Source of the DNA: Polaromonas sp. JS666
Lineage (GTDB): Bacteria > Pseudomonadota > Gammaproteobacteria > Burkholderiales > Burkholderiaceae_C
Direction of reading: 5' to 3'
NCBI RefSeq assembly: GCF_900103405.1
Contig: NZ_FNHX01000003.1
Coordinates: 248,001 to 312,000 of the forward strand
Length of the DNA: 64,000 bases
Shown: piece by piece, positions 38,576 through 49,305 of the stretch
Layout: every line of letters begins with the position of its first letter
Numbering within the stretch: the stretch's first letter is position 1
Notes under the pieces: model-generated
The model's input: the letters and a program-made list of their open reading frames with translations, nothing else
The model's database searches: none
What the model was told of the DNA's origin: nothing
Program-made: the position numbers and the translations under genes

Positions 38576-38956
38576 TCAGGCGGGTGGGCGGCCCTCGCCC
38601 AATGCTTTCACCAGTTCATCCCAGGCGGCCCGGCCGGCCGCCGCGGCATTCACGCGCAGCTGCTTGCGCCTGGAGGTCTCCCCGCGCGCCAGCGTGACCG
38701 CCTGCTGCGGCACACCGAGGCAGCCGGCCAGCCATTTCACGAGTGCCTGGTTGGCCTTGCCGTCCACCGGCGGCGCCTGCAGCCGCAGGCGCAGCGCTTG
38801 CTGGCCGGTTTCGCCGTGCAGGCCCACGATCTGGGTTTTGGCGGCATTCGGCACCACGTGCACGTCGAGCAGCACGTCACCGTTCTTTTCGATTCGCAGA
38901 AAGGCAAGCTCAGGCAGCGGCATGGGCAGGGTCGTGGTGGGGAGTGGGCCGGGCAT
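38576..38956 (-). CDS. DUF167 (YggU) family protein
   Basis: A 126-residue small protein with the DUF167 core: DVHVVPNAAKTQIVG, LRLRLQAPPVDGKANQALVKWLA and ARGETSRRKQLRV. Its biochemical role is unknown. The start is uncertain: ATG 38956 comes right after a terminator U-tract and has no ribosome binding site; ATG 38923 is the alternative. It converges with the PfkB kinase. Confidence 0.82.
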   Translation of the reverse strand: MPGPLPTTTLPMPLPELAFLRIEKNGDVLLDVHVVPNAAKTQIVGLHGETGQQALRLRLQAPPVDGKANQALVKWLAGCLGVPQQAVTLARGETSRRKQLRVNAAAAGRAAWDELVKALGEGRPPA

Positions 38957-38957
38957 G

Positions 38958-38988
38958 AAAAAAGCCCGACATCTTTCGATATCGGGCT
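38958..38988 (-). terminator. Intrinsic terminator of the histone H1-like gene
   Basis: For minus-strand transcription, an 11-bp stem AGCCCGATATC / GATGTCGGGCT (one G-U pair) with a GAAA loop is followed by six T residues (plus-strand 38958-38963). It lies about 22 bp past the histone-like stop and ends 2 bp before the DUF167 start. Confidence 0.85.
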
Positions 38989-39010
38989 CTAAGCAGAATT
39001 ACCTTACTGC

Positions 39011-39484
39011 TTACGGCTTGCTGGCTGTCGGAAACGGCCAGGCAGCTTGCGGGTTCAGAGTAGTCTGAGCCGCAGGGGCAGCCGCTGCAGCGGGTGCTTT
39101 CGCAGCTTTGGCAGCAGGTTTTTTCGCGGCTTTCTTCGCAGCGGGCTTTTTCGCTGCTTTCTTGGCGGCAGGCTTCTTCGCAGCGGCTTTCTTGGCCGCT
39201 GGTTTCTTCGCTACCTTTTTCGCGGCCTTCTTGGCTGCTGGCTTTTTCGCTGCGGCTTTCTTCGCCGCTGGCTTCTTGGCCGCTACCTTCTTGGCTGCTG
39301 GCTTTTTCGCTGGCGATTTTTTCGCAGCTGGCTTCTTGGCCGCTACTTTTTTCGCTGGAGCTTTTTTAGCCGGAGCTTTTTTCGCTGCTACTTTTTTAGC
39401 AGGAGCCTTCTTAGCTGCTGCCTTTTTAGCAGGAGCCTTCTTCGGAGCAGCTTTTTTAGCCGCAGTTTTTTTCGCAGTTGCCAT
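39011..39484 (-). CDS. Histone H1-like DNA-binding protein (Ala/Lys/Pro repeats)
   Basis: A 157-residue, extremely basic low-complexity protein made of repeated [14 protein letters not shown] and AAKKVAAKK units from about residue 4 to 130, followed by a short Ala-rich and non-repetitive tail. This is the composition of bacterial histone H1 C-terminal-like proteins (AlgP/HctB/Bph-type), which bind DNA nonspecifically and may compact the nucleoid. AAGGAG lies before the ATG at 39484. An earlier in-frame ATG at 39502 lacks support. It has its own terminator. Repeats make it prone to length variation. Confidence 0.88.
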   Translation of the reverse strand: MATAKKTAAKKAAPKKAPAKKAAAKKAPAKKVAAKKAPAKKAPAKKVAAKKPAAKKSPAKKPAAKKVAAKKPAAKKAAAKKPAAKKAAKKVAKKPAAKKAAAKKPAAKKAAKKPAAKKAAKKPAAKAAKAPAAAAAPAAQTTLNPQAAWPFPTASKP

Positions 39485-39498
39485 AGTTTTCTCCTTGA

Positions 39499-39651
39499 TC
39501 ACGTTGCAAAGAGCACTTCACGGTTGGAGTACGTAAAGCGATTCACGGCGTTGGGCCCCGGATAAACCGGTCCCAGCGCCGCGAACACAGGAGCAAAGCC
39601 CAGCGCGCACTCTGCGGTGTCGTCGTTGGTCGTTGCAATTCTAGAAATCAT
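39499..39651 (-). CDS. Possible 50-codon upstream ORF of the histone-like gene
   Basis: An open frame starting [18 protein letters not shown] and ending 14 bp before the histone-like start, just before its ribosome binding site. Third positions are GC-rich, as in real genes here. No family is recognised and there is no clear ribosome binding site, so it may be a chance frame within the 5' untranslated region. It lies between nrdB and the histone-like gene. Confidence 0.25.
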   Translation of the reverse strand: MISRIATTNDDTAECALGFAPVFAALGPVYPGPNAVNRFTYSNREVLFAT

Positions 39652-39680
39652 TGTCGGCTTGTGTTGCGCGTCTTGTTCAA

Positions 39681-40907
39681 TCAATCCCAGGAAAGGGCAC
39701 CACCGGACTGGTACTCGATCACGCGGGTTTCAAAGAAGTTGCGTTCTTTTTTCAGGTCGATCATTTCGCTCATCCACGGGAATGGATTCTCCTCGTTGGG
39801 GAAGAGAGTTTCAAGTCCGATCTGCGTGGCGCGGCGATTGGCGATGTAGCGCAGGTAACCCTTGAACATGGAAGCGTTCAGGCCGAGCACGCCGCGCGGC
39901 ATGGTGTCCTCGGCGTAGCGGTATTCCAGTTCGACGGCCTTCATGAACAGGGCCTTGATCTCGGCCTTGAACTCCGTCGTCCAGAGGTGCGGGTTCTCCA
40001 GCTTGAGCTGGTTGATCAGGTCGATGCCGAAATTGCAGTGCATGGACTCGTCGCGCAGGATGTACTGGTACTGCTCGGCGGCGCCGGTCATCTTGTTCTG
40101 GCGGCCCAGGGCGAGGATCTGCGTGAAGCCGACGTAGAAGAACAGGCCCTCCATCAGGCAGGCGAAGACGATCAGCGACTTGAGCAGGGTCTGGTCGGCT
40201 TCGGGCGTGCCGGTCTTGAAGTGCGGGTTGGAGATGACTTCAATGAATGGGATCAGGAACTGGTCCTTGTCCTTGATGGACTGGACTTCGTTGTAGGCGT
40301 TGAAGATCTCGCTTTCGTCCAGGCCCAGCGACTCGGTGATGTACTGATAGGCATGGGTGTGGATGGCTTCCTCGAAAGCCTGGCGCAGCAGGAACTGGCG
40401 GCACTCGGGCGCCGTGATGTGGCGGTAGGTGCCCAGCACGATGTTGTTGGCGGCCAGCGAGTCGGCGGTCACGAAGAAGCCCAGGTTGCGCTTGACCAGG
40501 CGGCGTTCGTCCTCGGTCAGGCCGTTGGGGTCTTTCCAGAGCGCGATGTCGCGCGTCATGTTCACTTCCTGCGGCATCCAGTGGTTGGCGCAGGTGGCGA
40601 GGTATTTTTCCCAGGCCCATTTGTATTTGAAGGGCACCAGCTGGTTGACGTCGGTCTGGCCGTTGATGATGCGCTTGTCGGAAGCTTTGACGCGCTGCGC
40701 CTTGGCGGGTTCGGCGGAGACAGGAGCCGAAGGGGCTGCGGCTTGCGCAGGTGTGAAGGCACCGTCGTTGAGCATGCGCACCTGCGCCTGGGGTTGCTCA
40801 GCGGCGTTAAAAGAAAGAGGCGGAAGTTCCATCGAGCGGCCTTCGGGCGAGCCGCTGTTCTGAGGTGTTTGCAACGATGGTTTGACTTCTTCGTCCCAGG
40901 TCAACAT
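39681..40907 (-). CDS. nrdB: Ribonucleotide reductase class Ia, beta subunit
   Basis: A 408-residue di-iron/tyrosyl radical subunit. Metal-ligand segments are [12 protein letters not shown] and, further on, [15 protein letters not shown]; the conserved radical-transfer C-terminus follows. About 80 N-terminal residues before the ferritin-like core are longer than in E. coli and Pro/Ala-rich. The ATG at 40907 gives the start MLTWDEE, typical of betaproteobacterial NrdB. It lies 132 bp after nrdA and is probably co-transcribed with it. Confidence 0.95.
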   Translation of the reverse strand: MLTWDEEVKPSLQTPQNSGSPEGRSMELPPLSFNAAEQPQAQVRMLNDGAFTPAQAAAPSAPVSAEPAKAQRVKASDKRIINGQTDVNQLVPFKYKWAWEKYLATCANHWMPQEVNMTRDIALWKDPNGLTEDERRLVKRNLGFFVTADSLAANNIVLGTYRHITAPECRQFLLRQAFEEAIHTHAYQYITESLGLDESEIFNAYNEVQSIKDKDQFLIPFIEVISNPHFKTGTPEADQTLLKSLIVFACLMEGLFFYVGFTQILALGRQNKMTGAAEQYQYILRDESMHCNFGIDLINQLKLENPHLWTTEFKAEIKALFMKAVELEYRYAEDTMPRGVLGLNASMFKGYLRYIANRRATQIGLETLFPNEENPFPWMSEMIDLKKERNFFETRVIEYQSGGALSWD

Positions 40908-40939
40908 AGAGGTTTCCAATACTGTGGGATTATGAAAGC

Positions 40940-40975
40940 AGCGATACAAAATGAAAAGTGTTCATTCACATCGCT
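40940..40975. other. nrdA-nrdB intercistronic hairpin
   Basis: Outer arms AGCGAT (40940-40945) and ATCGCT (40970-40975) enclose inner arms AATGAA (40950-40955) and TTCATT (40961-40966) around a 5-nt loop. It is AT-rich relative to its surroundings and could set mRNA processing or relative nrdA/nrdB output. It has no U-tract. Confidence 0.45.
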
Positions 40976-41039
40976 ACAAAATTGTGTTGCTCATATACAT
41001 CGAATCGAGCGGCCGGGTGGCCGCGCGATCCGGTGTTTT

Positions 41040-43949
<2,910 letters not shown>

Positions 43950-44085
43950 GACTTCCTCTTTGCTTTGTTTTATGACTGGCTGATGTGCTGTTGCGGGCGA
44001 TCCGTTTGGCGGGAGCGGTTCAAAAACATGAACCAATTTCTCACCGCCGGGGCCCGAATTACATCAATCTTGAATTAGGGCTTAG

Positions 44086-44101
44086 GCACTATACCTAGGG
44101 T
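44086..44101. promoter_or_regulatory. NrdR box 1
   Basis: Read on the minus strand, ACCCTAGGTATAGTGC matches the NrdR consensus (ACACWATATATWGTGT) at 12 of 16 positions. Its start is 32 bp from that of box 2, three helical turns, as at known nrd operons. Confidence 0.65.
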
Positions 44102-44116
44102 ATTGGGGGAATACAA
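44088..44116 (-). promoter_or_regulatory. Putative nrdAB promoter
   Basis: On the minus strand a -10 TATAGT (plus 44088-44093, 5 of 6) and a -35-like TTGTAT (44111-44116, 3 of 6) are separated by 17 nt. The -10 lies inside NrdR box 1 and the -35 is next to box 2, the classic repressor arrangement. It implies a 5' leader of roughly 130 nt. Confidence 0.6.
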
Positions 44117-44117
44117 G

Positions 44118-44133
44118 CCACTACAGGTAGTGT
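44118..44133. promoter_or_regulatory. NrdR box 2
   Basis: Read on the minus strand, ACACTACCTGTAGTGG matches the NrdR consensus at 12 of 16 positions and contains the perfect inverted repeat CACTAC/GTAGTG. It lies just upstream of the putative -35. Confidence 0.7.
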
Positions 44134-44392
44134 ACCGCCGAGTTTATGGACCGTTACGTTTTGTGGCTTTTTCATTCCACTTCGGACCGCTCGCCTAAGG
44201 CCTTTGTATTCGTGCCGCTCATCTCGCGCAAAGCCTGATTTCATCGGGCCTGCGAGCGCTCCGCATCGCTGCGGCGCGCCTTGTCGCGGGCTTTGGTCCG
44301 CCAACACAAGCCCATGTTAGCGCGGTAAAAATACCGGGAAATTTTCGGCGGCAAAGCGCACCACACTGGTGTGGTCTTACGCCGAGCGCTGC
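44134..44392. other. Non-coding region between the nrdA promoter and ampD
   Basis: No convincing gene or RNA. A 70-codon minus-strand frame at 44095-44307 overlaps the NrdR boxes and has no family features. An inverted repeat ACCACA/TGTGGT at 44360-44375 is noted but unassigned. Confidence 0.4.
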
Positions 44393-45013
44393 TCAAACAG
44401 TTTCGGGAAAATACCTAGCCGGCAAGGCCAGCGAGTCTTGCAGCAAGGGCCAGTCGAAACCCGGGCCGGGGTCCTGCTTGCGGCCCGGCGCGATGTGTTC
44501 GTGCCCCGCGATGTGGGCGATGGGATAGGCCTCGAGCAGCGCGGCGCACAGACCGGTCAGGGTCTCATACTGCGGCGCTTCGAAAACGCCGCCTTCCAGG
44601 CCTTCGAGTTCAATGCCGATGGAGTCGTCGTTGCAGTTGCCGCGTCCGCGATACTTCGATTCCCCGGCATGCCAGGCGCGGTCGCCGCAGCCGACGAACT
44701 GCCACAGGGCGCCGGAGCGGGCAATGAAGAAATGCGATGACACCTGCAGGCCGCGTATGCCCTGGAAGTAAGCGTGGGCTTCCCAATCGAGCTGATTGGT
44801 GAAGAGCCGCTGCACATTGCCGTTGCCGAATTCACCGGGCGGCAGGCTGATGGAGTGAATCACCACGAGGTCGATCTGCGCGCCCTCGGGCCGCGGGCCG
44901 AAATTGGGCGATGCCAGCGCGCGCGCATAGCGGTACCAGCCGTCCCGCCACAAGGGTTGCGGAGCGTCGGTGCCCCGGCTTTCAGGCGGGGTCATCGGCG
45001 GCGTCGAGTCCAT
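44393..45013 (-). CDS. ampD: 1,6-anhydro-N-acetylmuramyl-L-alanine amidase AmpD
   Basis: A 206-residue cytoplasmic zinc amidase that cleaves the peptide from anhydro-muropeptides during cell-wall recycling. Zinc ligands are in VVIHSIS and the C-terminal GHEHIAPGRKQDPGPGFDW; the SIGIELEG segment is also conserved. It overlaps the end of pilR. The start is uncertain: ATG 45013 or ATG 44995; neither has a clear ribosome binding site. No ampE or ampR is nearby. Confidence 0.93.
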   Translation of the reverse strand: MDSTPPMTPPESRGTDAPQPLWRDGWYRYARALASPNFGPRPEGAQIDLVVIHSISLPPGEFGNGNVQRLFTNQLDWEAHAYFQGIRGLQVSSHFFIARSGALWQFVGCGDRAWHAGESKYRGRGNCNDDSIGIELEGLEGGVFEAPQYETLTGLCAALLEAYPIAHIAGHEHIAPGRKQDPGPGFDWPLLQDSLALPARYFPETV

Positions 45014-46439
45014 CGGCAGGGTCTTCGCTGCCTGGCGTCACGATGTTCAGGCGGGCGATGCGGTAGCGGATCTGGCGCAGGCTCAGGCCCAGCCTGGCGG
45101 CTGCCGCGGTGCGATTGAAACCGTTTTCCAGCAGTACCTTGGTGAGGATGCTGCGCTCCTGCCTGTCCAGGTAATCCTGCAGGTTTTCCGGAATGGCGAC
45201 CTGCTCTTCGGCCGGCGCGTCGAAATGCAGCTCGCTGCCGTCGCCGAGGGCCACCGCTCGGTGCAGGGTGTTTTCAAGTTCGCGGACATTGCCGTTGAAG
45301 GGCAGGGCGCGCAGCTGGCCCAGCACGGCTTCGGTCAGTTCGGGCACGGGGAAGCCCGATTCCTGGCAAATCCTGGCGAGCAGGGCCTTGCACAGGTCCG
45401 GCAGGTCTTCGCGGCGCTCGCGCAGGGCCGGCACGTGAATCTCGATCACATTGAGCCGGTAATACAGATCCTGGCGGAAAGTCCCCGCCTGGACTTCGGC
45501 CACCAGGTCCTTGTGGGTGGCGCTGACGATGCGCACGTCCACCGGGTCCTCCTGCGCGGAACCCAGCGGGCGCACGGTGCGCTCCTGGATGGCCCGCAAG
45601 AGCTTGGACTGCATGGCCAGCGGCAGGTCGCCGATTTCGTCGAGGAACAGAGTCCCGCCTTTGGCCGCCTGGAAGTAGCCCTGGCGGTCCTGCGCCGAGC
45701 CGGTGTAAGCGCCCTTGCGCGCGCCGAAGAACTCCGCTTCCAGGAGGTTTTCCGGGATGGCGCTGCAGTTGACGGCCACGAATGGGCCTGCCGCGCGGTG
45801 GCTGCAGCCGTGCACGGCGCGCGCGACCAGTTCCTTGCCGGTGCCCGACTCGCCCTGGATCAGCACAGGCGCCATGCTGCCGGCGACCTTGACGATGCGC
45901 GACTTGACGGCGCGCATGACGGCCGACTCACCGACCAGCTTTTGCAGTATCAGCGGGGTCTCGGCGGCTATCGGCAGGGGCAGCGACAAAGGCGCGATGC
46001 CGGAATCGGTCGTGCCGCGCTGGGTTTTTTCGATGGCCGGCGCCGGATGTTTGGCGCCCTGTACGGCCGACGCCACCACGCTGCGGAACTGTTTGAGGTC
46101 GACCGGCTTGGTGAGGTAGTCAAAGGCGCCGGCCTTCAGGGCTTCGACCGCGTTTTCGGCGGAGCCGTGCGCGGTGATGACCACGCAGCGCTCGCTGCGC
46201 TGCTGGCTCACCATGTCGCGCAGCAGCTCCAGGCCCAGGCCGTCCGGCAGCCGCATGTCGGTGATGACCGCGTCAAAGCGGTTTTCGCTGAGCTGCTGGC
46301 GGGCCTGCAGCAGATCGCCGGCGGCTTCCACCCGGTAACCCTCCCTGAGCAGGGTCAGCTCATAGAGGGTGCGCAGGTCCGGCTCGTCGTCGATGACGAG
46401 GATGCGGGCTTGCTGGGGAACGGGGGTTTGCATGCTCAT
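44982..46439 (-). CDS. pilR: Sigma-54 response regulator PilR
   Basis: A 485-residue NtrC-family activator. Receiver domain: Asp61 in TDMRLPDG. AAA+ domain: Walker A GESGTGKE at 196-203, the sigma-54 contact loop GAYTGS at 243-248 (instead of the usual GAFTGA), and Walker B LFLDEIGD. A Fis-type helix-turn-helix is at the C-terminus (NRTAAAARLGLSLRQIRYRI). With PilS it is expected to activate pilA, which is not in the window. The start at 46439 lies 4 bp after pilS; ATG 46433 is an alternative. Confidence 0.92.
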   Translation of the reverse strand: MSMQTPVPQQARILVIDDEPDLRTLYELTLLREGYRVEAAGDLLQARQQLSENRFDAVITDMRLPDGLGLELLRDMVSQQRSERCVVITAHGSAENAVEALKAGAFDYLTKPVDLKQFRSVVASAVQGAKHPAPAIEKTQRGTTDSGIAPLSLPLPIAAETPLILQKLVGESAVMRAVKSRIVKVAGSMAPVLIQGESGTGKELVARAVHGCSHRAAGPFVAVNCSAIPENLLEAEFFGARKGAYTGSAQDRQGYFQAAKGGTLFLDEIGDLPLAMQSKLLRAIQERTVRPLGSAQEDPVDVRIVSATHKDLVAEVQAGTFRQDLYYRLNVIEIHVPALRERREDLPDLCKALLARICQESGFPVPELTEAVLGQLRALPFNGNVRELENTLHRAVALGDGSELHFDAPAEEQVAIPENLQDYLDRQERSILTKVLLENGFNRTAAAARLGLSLRQIRYRIARLNIVTPGSEDPADGLDAADDPA

Positions 46440-46443
46440 GGTG

Positions 46444-48162
46444 TCAGCTGGGCATTGTGGCAAAAGAAGGCGAGGACGTGTTCGGGGATTGCGTGGAGGG
46501 CCTGAACATGACGAAAAATTCGTTGCCCTCGGTGCCTTCGCGCAACACGCGCTGGTAGCCGATCATGGCGCCGTAGCGTTCGCACAGCTCGCGGCAGATA
46601 TACAGGCCCAGCCCGCTGGAGCGGCTTTCCGATGAGAAAAAGGGCTCGAACAGGTGGGTCTGCACGGTCTGTTCCAGCGGCTGGCCGTCGCTCCAGACGG
46701 ACAGGCGCGCCTGCCCCGGCGCCACGTTCTGGGTCGCGACTTCGATCGCCCCGGCGCAATCGCTGGCGTAGCGCAAGGCGTTGTCCAGCAGGTTGATCAT
46801 CAAGCGCCGCAAATGCTCGGGCTCAAAAACCACGACGGCGTTGTCAGAAGCCGCCGTGATGCGCGTGCGCGCGGCGGCCGCGGTCTGCCCCGCCCAGTCG
46901 GAGGTGATCTTCTGAACGGTGTCGTCGAGCAGCAGGGTAGTGGTTTGCGGTGAAGGCAGCTGGGCCTGGGCCCGCGAAATATTCAGCACCTCATCGACAA
47001 TCCGGGCCAGGCGCTGCGCGTTTTGCCTGACCATGGCGGTGAGCTGGCGCTGCCCCGCGTCCTGCAGGTCCTCTTCGAGCAGTGCGTTGGCTTGCGAAAT
47101 GGCGGCCAGCGGGTTGCGGATTTCATGGGCCACCGCGGCCGACATGCGGCCCATGGCCGCCATTTTTTCGGTTCGTACCCGTGCCTCCATTTCGCGCAGG
47201 TCTTCCAGGAACATCACGCACAGGCTCTCATGCGAGCCGTTCGGCGACGCGGCCAGCCGCGTGCGCACATGCAGCCGCCGGGTGTTGCCGCCCGCATTAC
47301 CCAGGCTGACGTCCGCTTCCTGCGGCGATTGCGTCGCGAAGGTGCGGTGCGTCAGTTCGGCAAGAGGTTGCCAGGCGGCTTCCGTGGCCAGGATGAAGGG
47401 GGCGCTGCGCACCGCGTCGCCGGCCGCCAGCAGGCGGCGCGAAGCCGGGTTGGCCGAGCGCACGATGCCGTTGACGTCGACCACCAGCACACCGTCGGCC
47501 AGGGCCTCAATGACCAGTTCATTCACCTGGGTTTGCATGCGCGCGGCCGACTGGCTGCGTTTGGCCAGTTGCTCTTCCCTGGCCAGGCGCAGTGCCAGGT
47601 GGTTGGCGAGCAGCGCGACGAGGAAGAAGCCGGAGCTGCTCAAGCCCGCTTGCAGGAAACGCGCGTTGGAGTCGCCCAGTCCTTGTAATGAGTTCCACCA
47701 GGCGTCGGCCAGCAGCAGCAGCGTCACGCTGGCGGCGGTCCCGAAGGCCAGCAGGATGGGGCCGAGGATGGAGGACAGCAGCACCGGCAGCGCGAACAGC
47801 GGGGTGTAATTGATGCCGCCGGACTGCAGGAAGTTCAGCGCCGAGAAGGCAACGACGTCCACGCCTATGGTCAGCACCCATTGCGCGTCGAAGGTGCTGC
47901 CGGGCGGCCGCGGCCGCGACCAGACCCGCACGGCCAGGGTGGCGCACAGGTAGGCGATACAGGTCGCGATGGACCAGTGGTTGGTGATGTTGCCCAGTAC
48001 GTAGATGAATGCCTGCAGCACGACCAGCACGGCGGCGATGGCGACGCGCGCTGTCATGAAAACATGCCACAGGCGGCCGAAAGAGCCGGGCCCGGACGTG
48101 ATTTCCCAGCTGCCTGAGCCCTTGTCGCCGCCGGTTTCAAACCAATGGGACGGCGTGCTCAT
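46444..48162 (-). CDS. pilS: Sensor histidine kinase PilS
   Basis: A 572-residue membrane kinase. About six helices fall between residues 35 and 205, followed by a PAS domain (about 225-330), the HisKA dimerisation region with the phosphorylated His in AVAHEIRNPLAAI, and an ATPase domain with NLLDNALRY and SSGLGLYI. This is the PilS layout; in Pseudomonas PilS senses pilin in the membrane. It starts right after the PP0621 stop and is followed by pilR. Confidence 0.92.
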   Translation of the reverse strand: MSTPSHWFETGGDKGSGSWEITSGPGSFGRLWHVFMTARVAIAAVLVVLQAFIYVLGNITNHWSIATCIAYLCATLAVRVWSRPRPPGSTFDAQWVLTIGVDVVAFSALNFLQSGGINYTPLFALPVLLSSILGPILLAFGTAASVTLLLLADAWWNSLQGLGDSNARFLQAGLSSSGFFLVALLANHLALRLAREEQLAKRSQSAARMQTQVNELVIEALADGVLVVDVNGIVRSANPASRRLLAAGDAVRSAPFILATEAAWQPLAELTHRTFATQSPQEADVSLGNAGGNTRRLHVRTRLAASPNGSHESLCVMFLEDLREMEARVRTEKMAAMGRMSAAVAHEIRNPLAAISQANALLEEDLQDAGQRQLTAMVRQNAQRLARIVDEVLNISRAQAQLPSPQTTTLLLDDTVQKITSDWAGQTAAAARTRITAASDNAVVVFEPEHLRRLMINLLDNALRYASDCAGAIEVATQNVAPGQARLSVWSDGQPLEQTVQTHLFEPFFSSESRSSGLGLYICRELCERYGAMIGYQRVLREGTEGNEFFVMFRPSTQSPNTSSPSFATMPS

Positions 48163-48405
48163 CTAGCCTCCGGCCTGGCGCCGGTGCGCGTCGCTGCAGT
48201 AAACGCCTTTGTTGCCGATCAGCGCTTCAGTTTTTGGCAAATGCACGCCGCAAACCTCGCAGGCGACGATTTCGGTGACGGCGGTTCCCGGCTTTTGCGG
48301 GGCTGGCTGGCGGGCGGGCGCGGCCTCACCTCGTTCCGTTTCACGGTTGTGCCGCCAGATCCAGAACACCACGAGCACCAGACCCATGACCAGCAGGTAC
48401 TTCAT
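48163..48405 (-). CDS. PP0621 family small membrane protein
   Basis: An 80-residue protein with an N-terminal helix (about residues 2-17), a charged Pro/Ala-rich stretch, and a conserved tail ACEVCGVHLPKTEALIGNKGVYCSDAH... containing a CxxC and a later Cys and His, suggesting metal binding. Function unknown. It overlaps ccsA by the ATGA type and directly precedes pilS, so it may be functionally linked to pilin sensing. Confidence 0.85.
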   Translation of the reverse strand: MKYLLVMGLVLVVFWIWRHNRETERGEAAPARQPAPQKPGTAVTEIVACEVCGVHLPKTEALIGNKGVYCSDAHRRQAGG

Positions 48406-49202
48406 GCCCGCCTCAGGATGACTTCAAGCACAAAGCGTGAACCGGCATAGCCCAGCAGCAGCAGGCCGGAGCCCAGGTACAGCACATGCACCGCCTTGCG
48501 CCCGCGCCAGCCGAGACGCGCGCGGCCGATCAGCAGGCCGGCAAAGGTCAGCCAGGCCAGCACCGAGAACACGGTTTTGTGGTTCCACTTCCAGGCCAGT
48601 CCCGGCCCGTAAAGCGTTTCGGCAAACAGCCAGCCCACGAACAGCGTGGCTGACAGCAGCACAAAGCCGGCTTCCACGAAGCGAAAGGTCAGGCGCTCCA
48701 GCGTCATCAGCGGCACGCCGGCGTCGGTTTGCGCGGCCAGCCGGATTGAGCGCTCGGAGCGCGTCATGAGCCAGCCGTGCACGACCGCCGCGGCAAACAG
48801 CCCGTAGGACGCGATGCCCAGGGCCCAGTGCAGCGGCAGCCAGGGCGATGCGATGGCGTGGTAGGTGGTGCCGGGGAAAATGGCCGTCAGGATGACCGCC
48901 ACGCTGCCCAGGCCCGCCAGCGCCCAGTGGGCCTGAAGCTGCGGAAACAGGCGGCTTTCGATCGCATACACGGTCAGCACCAGCCAGACGGTCATGGACA
49001 GCGCGGGCGCAAAACCGAAGCGCGGCGGCTCGCCGAGCAGGCCGTCGGCCAGTGCCAGCGCGTGCAGCAGCCAGGCCGCCAGCAGCAGGCCGCGTACGGC
49101 GGCGGCACCCAGGCGCGGCGCGGCCAGCGCCAGGACGGCATAGGCAACAGCGGCGCCTGCCGCCGCCGCAAGACCCCACCAGTCGCTCAAAGCTAAAATC
49201 AT
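48402..49202 (-). CDS. CcsA/YpjD-family cytochrome c assembly membrane protein
   Basis: A 266-residue protein with about eight membrane helices. Conserved features are the HALALA segment with a His, PWLPLHWALGIASYG with the histidines of the heme-handling family, and the W-rich WKWNHKTVFSVLAW. It belongs to the CcmC/CcsA-like group often called YpjD, adjacent to ffh in many proteobacteria. A direct role in cytochrome c maturation is not proven for this clade. It diverges from ffh. Confidence 0.86.
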   Translation of the reverse strand: MILALSDWWGLAAAAGAAVAYAVLALAAPRLGAAAVRGLLLAAWLLHALALADGLLGEPPRFGFAPALSMTVWLVLTVYAIESRLFPQLQAHWALAGLGSVAVILTAIFPGTTYHAIASPWLPLHWALGIASYGLFAAAVVHGWLMTRSERSIRLAAQTDAGVPLMTLERLTFRFVEAGFVLLSATLFVGWLFAETLYGPGLAWKWNHKTVFSVLAWLTFAGLLIGRARLGWRGRKAVHVLYLGSGLLLLGYAGSRFVLEVILRRA

Positions 49203-49305
49203 GGCTAGAGTTTAGCCTTTACTGCTTTCCCGGCGGCTTTCCCCGCCGGCCTCTTGGCAGCCTTTCCTTTCCCACCTAACCGCCCCACGCCCGTGGTGCC
49301 TTCCC

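Noticed and set aside
44095..44307. A 70-codon minus-strand frame upstream of nrdA
   Set aside because: It overlaps the NrdR boxes and the predicted promoter, has no ribosome binding site and no family features.
44360..44375. Inverted repeat ACCACA/TGTGGT resembling an NtrC site (TGCACC-N5-GGTGCA)
   Set aside because: Only a partial match, and no sigma-54 promoter or nitrogen gene is next to it; it lies past the ampD stop.
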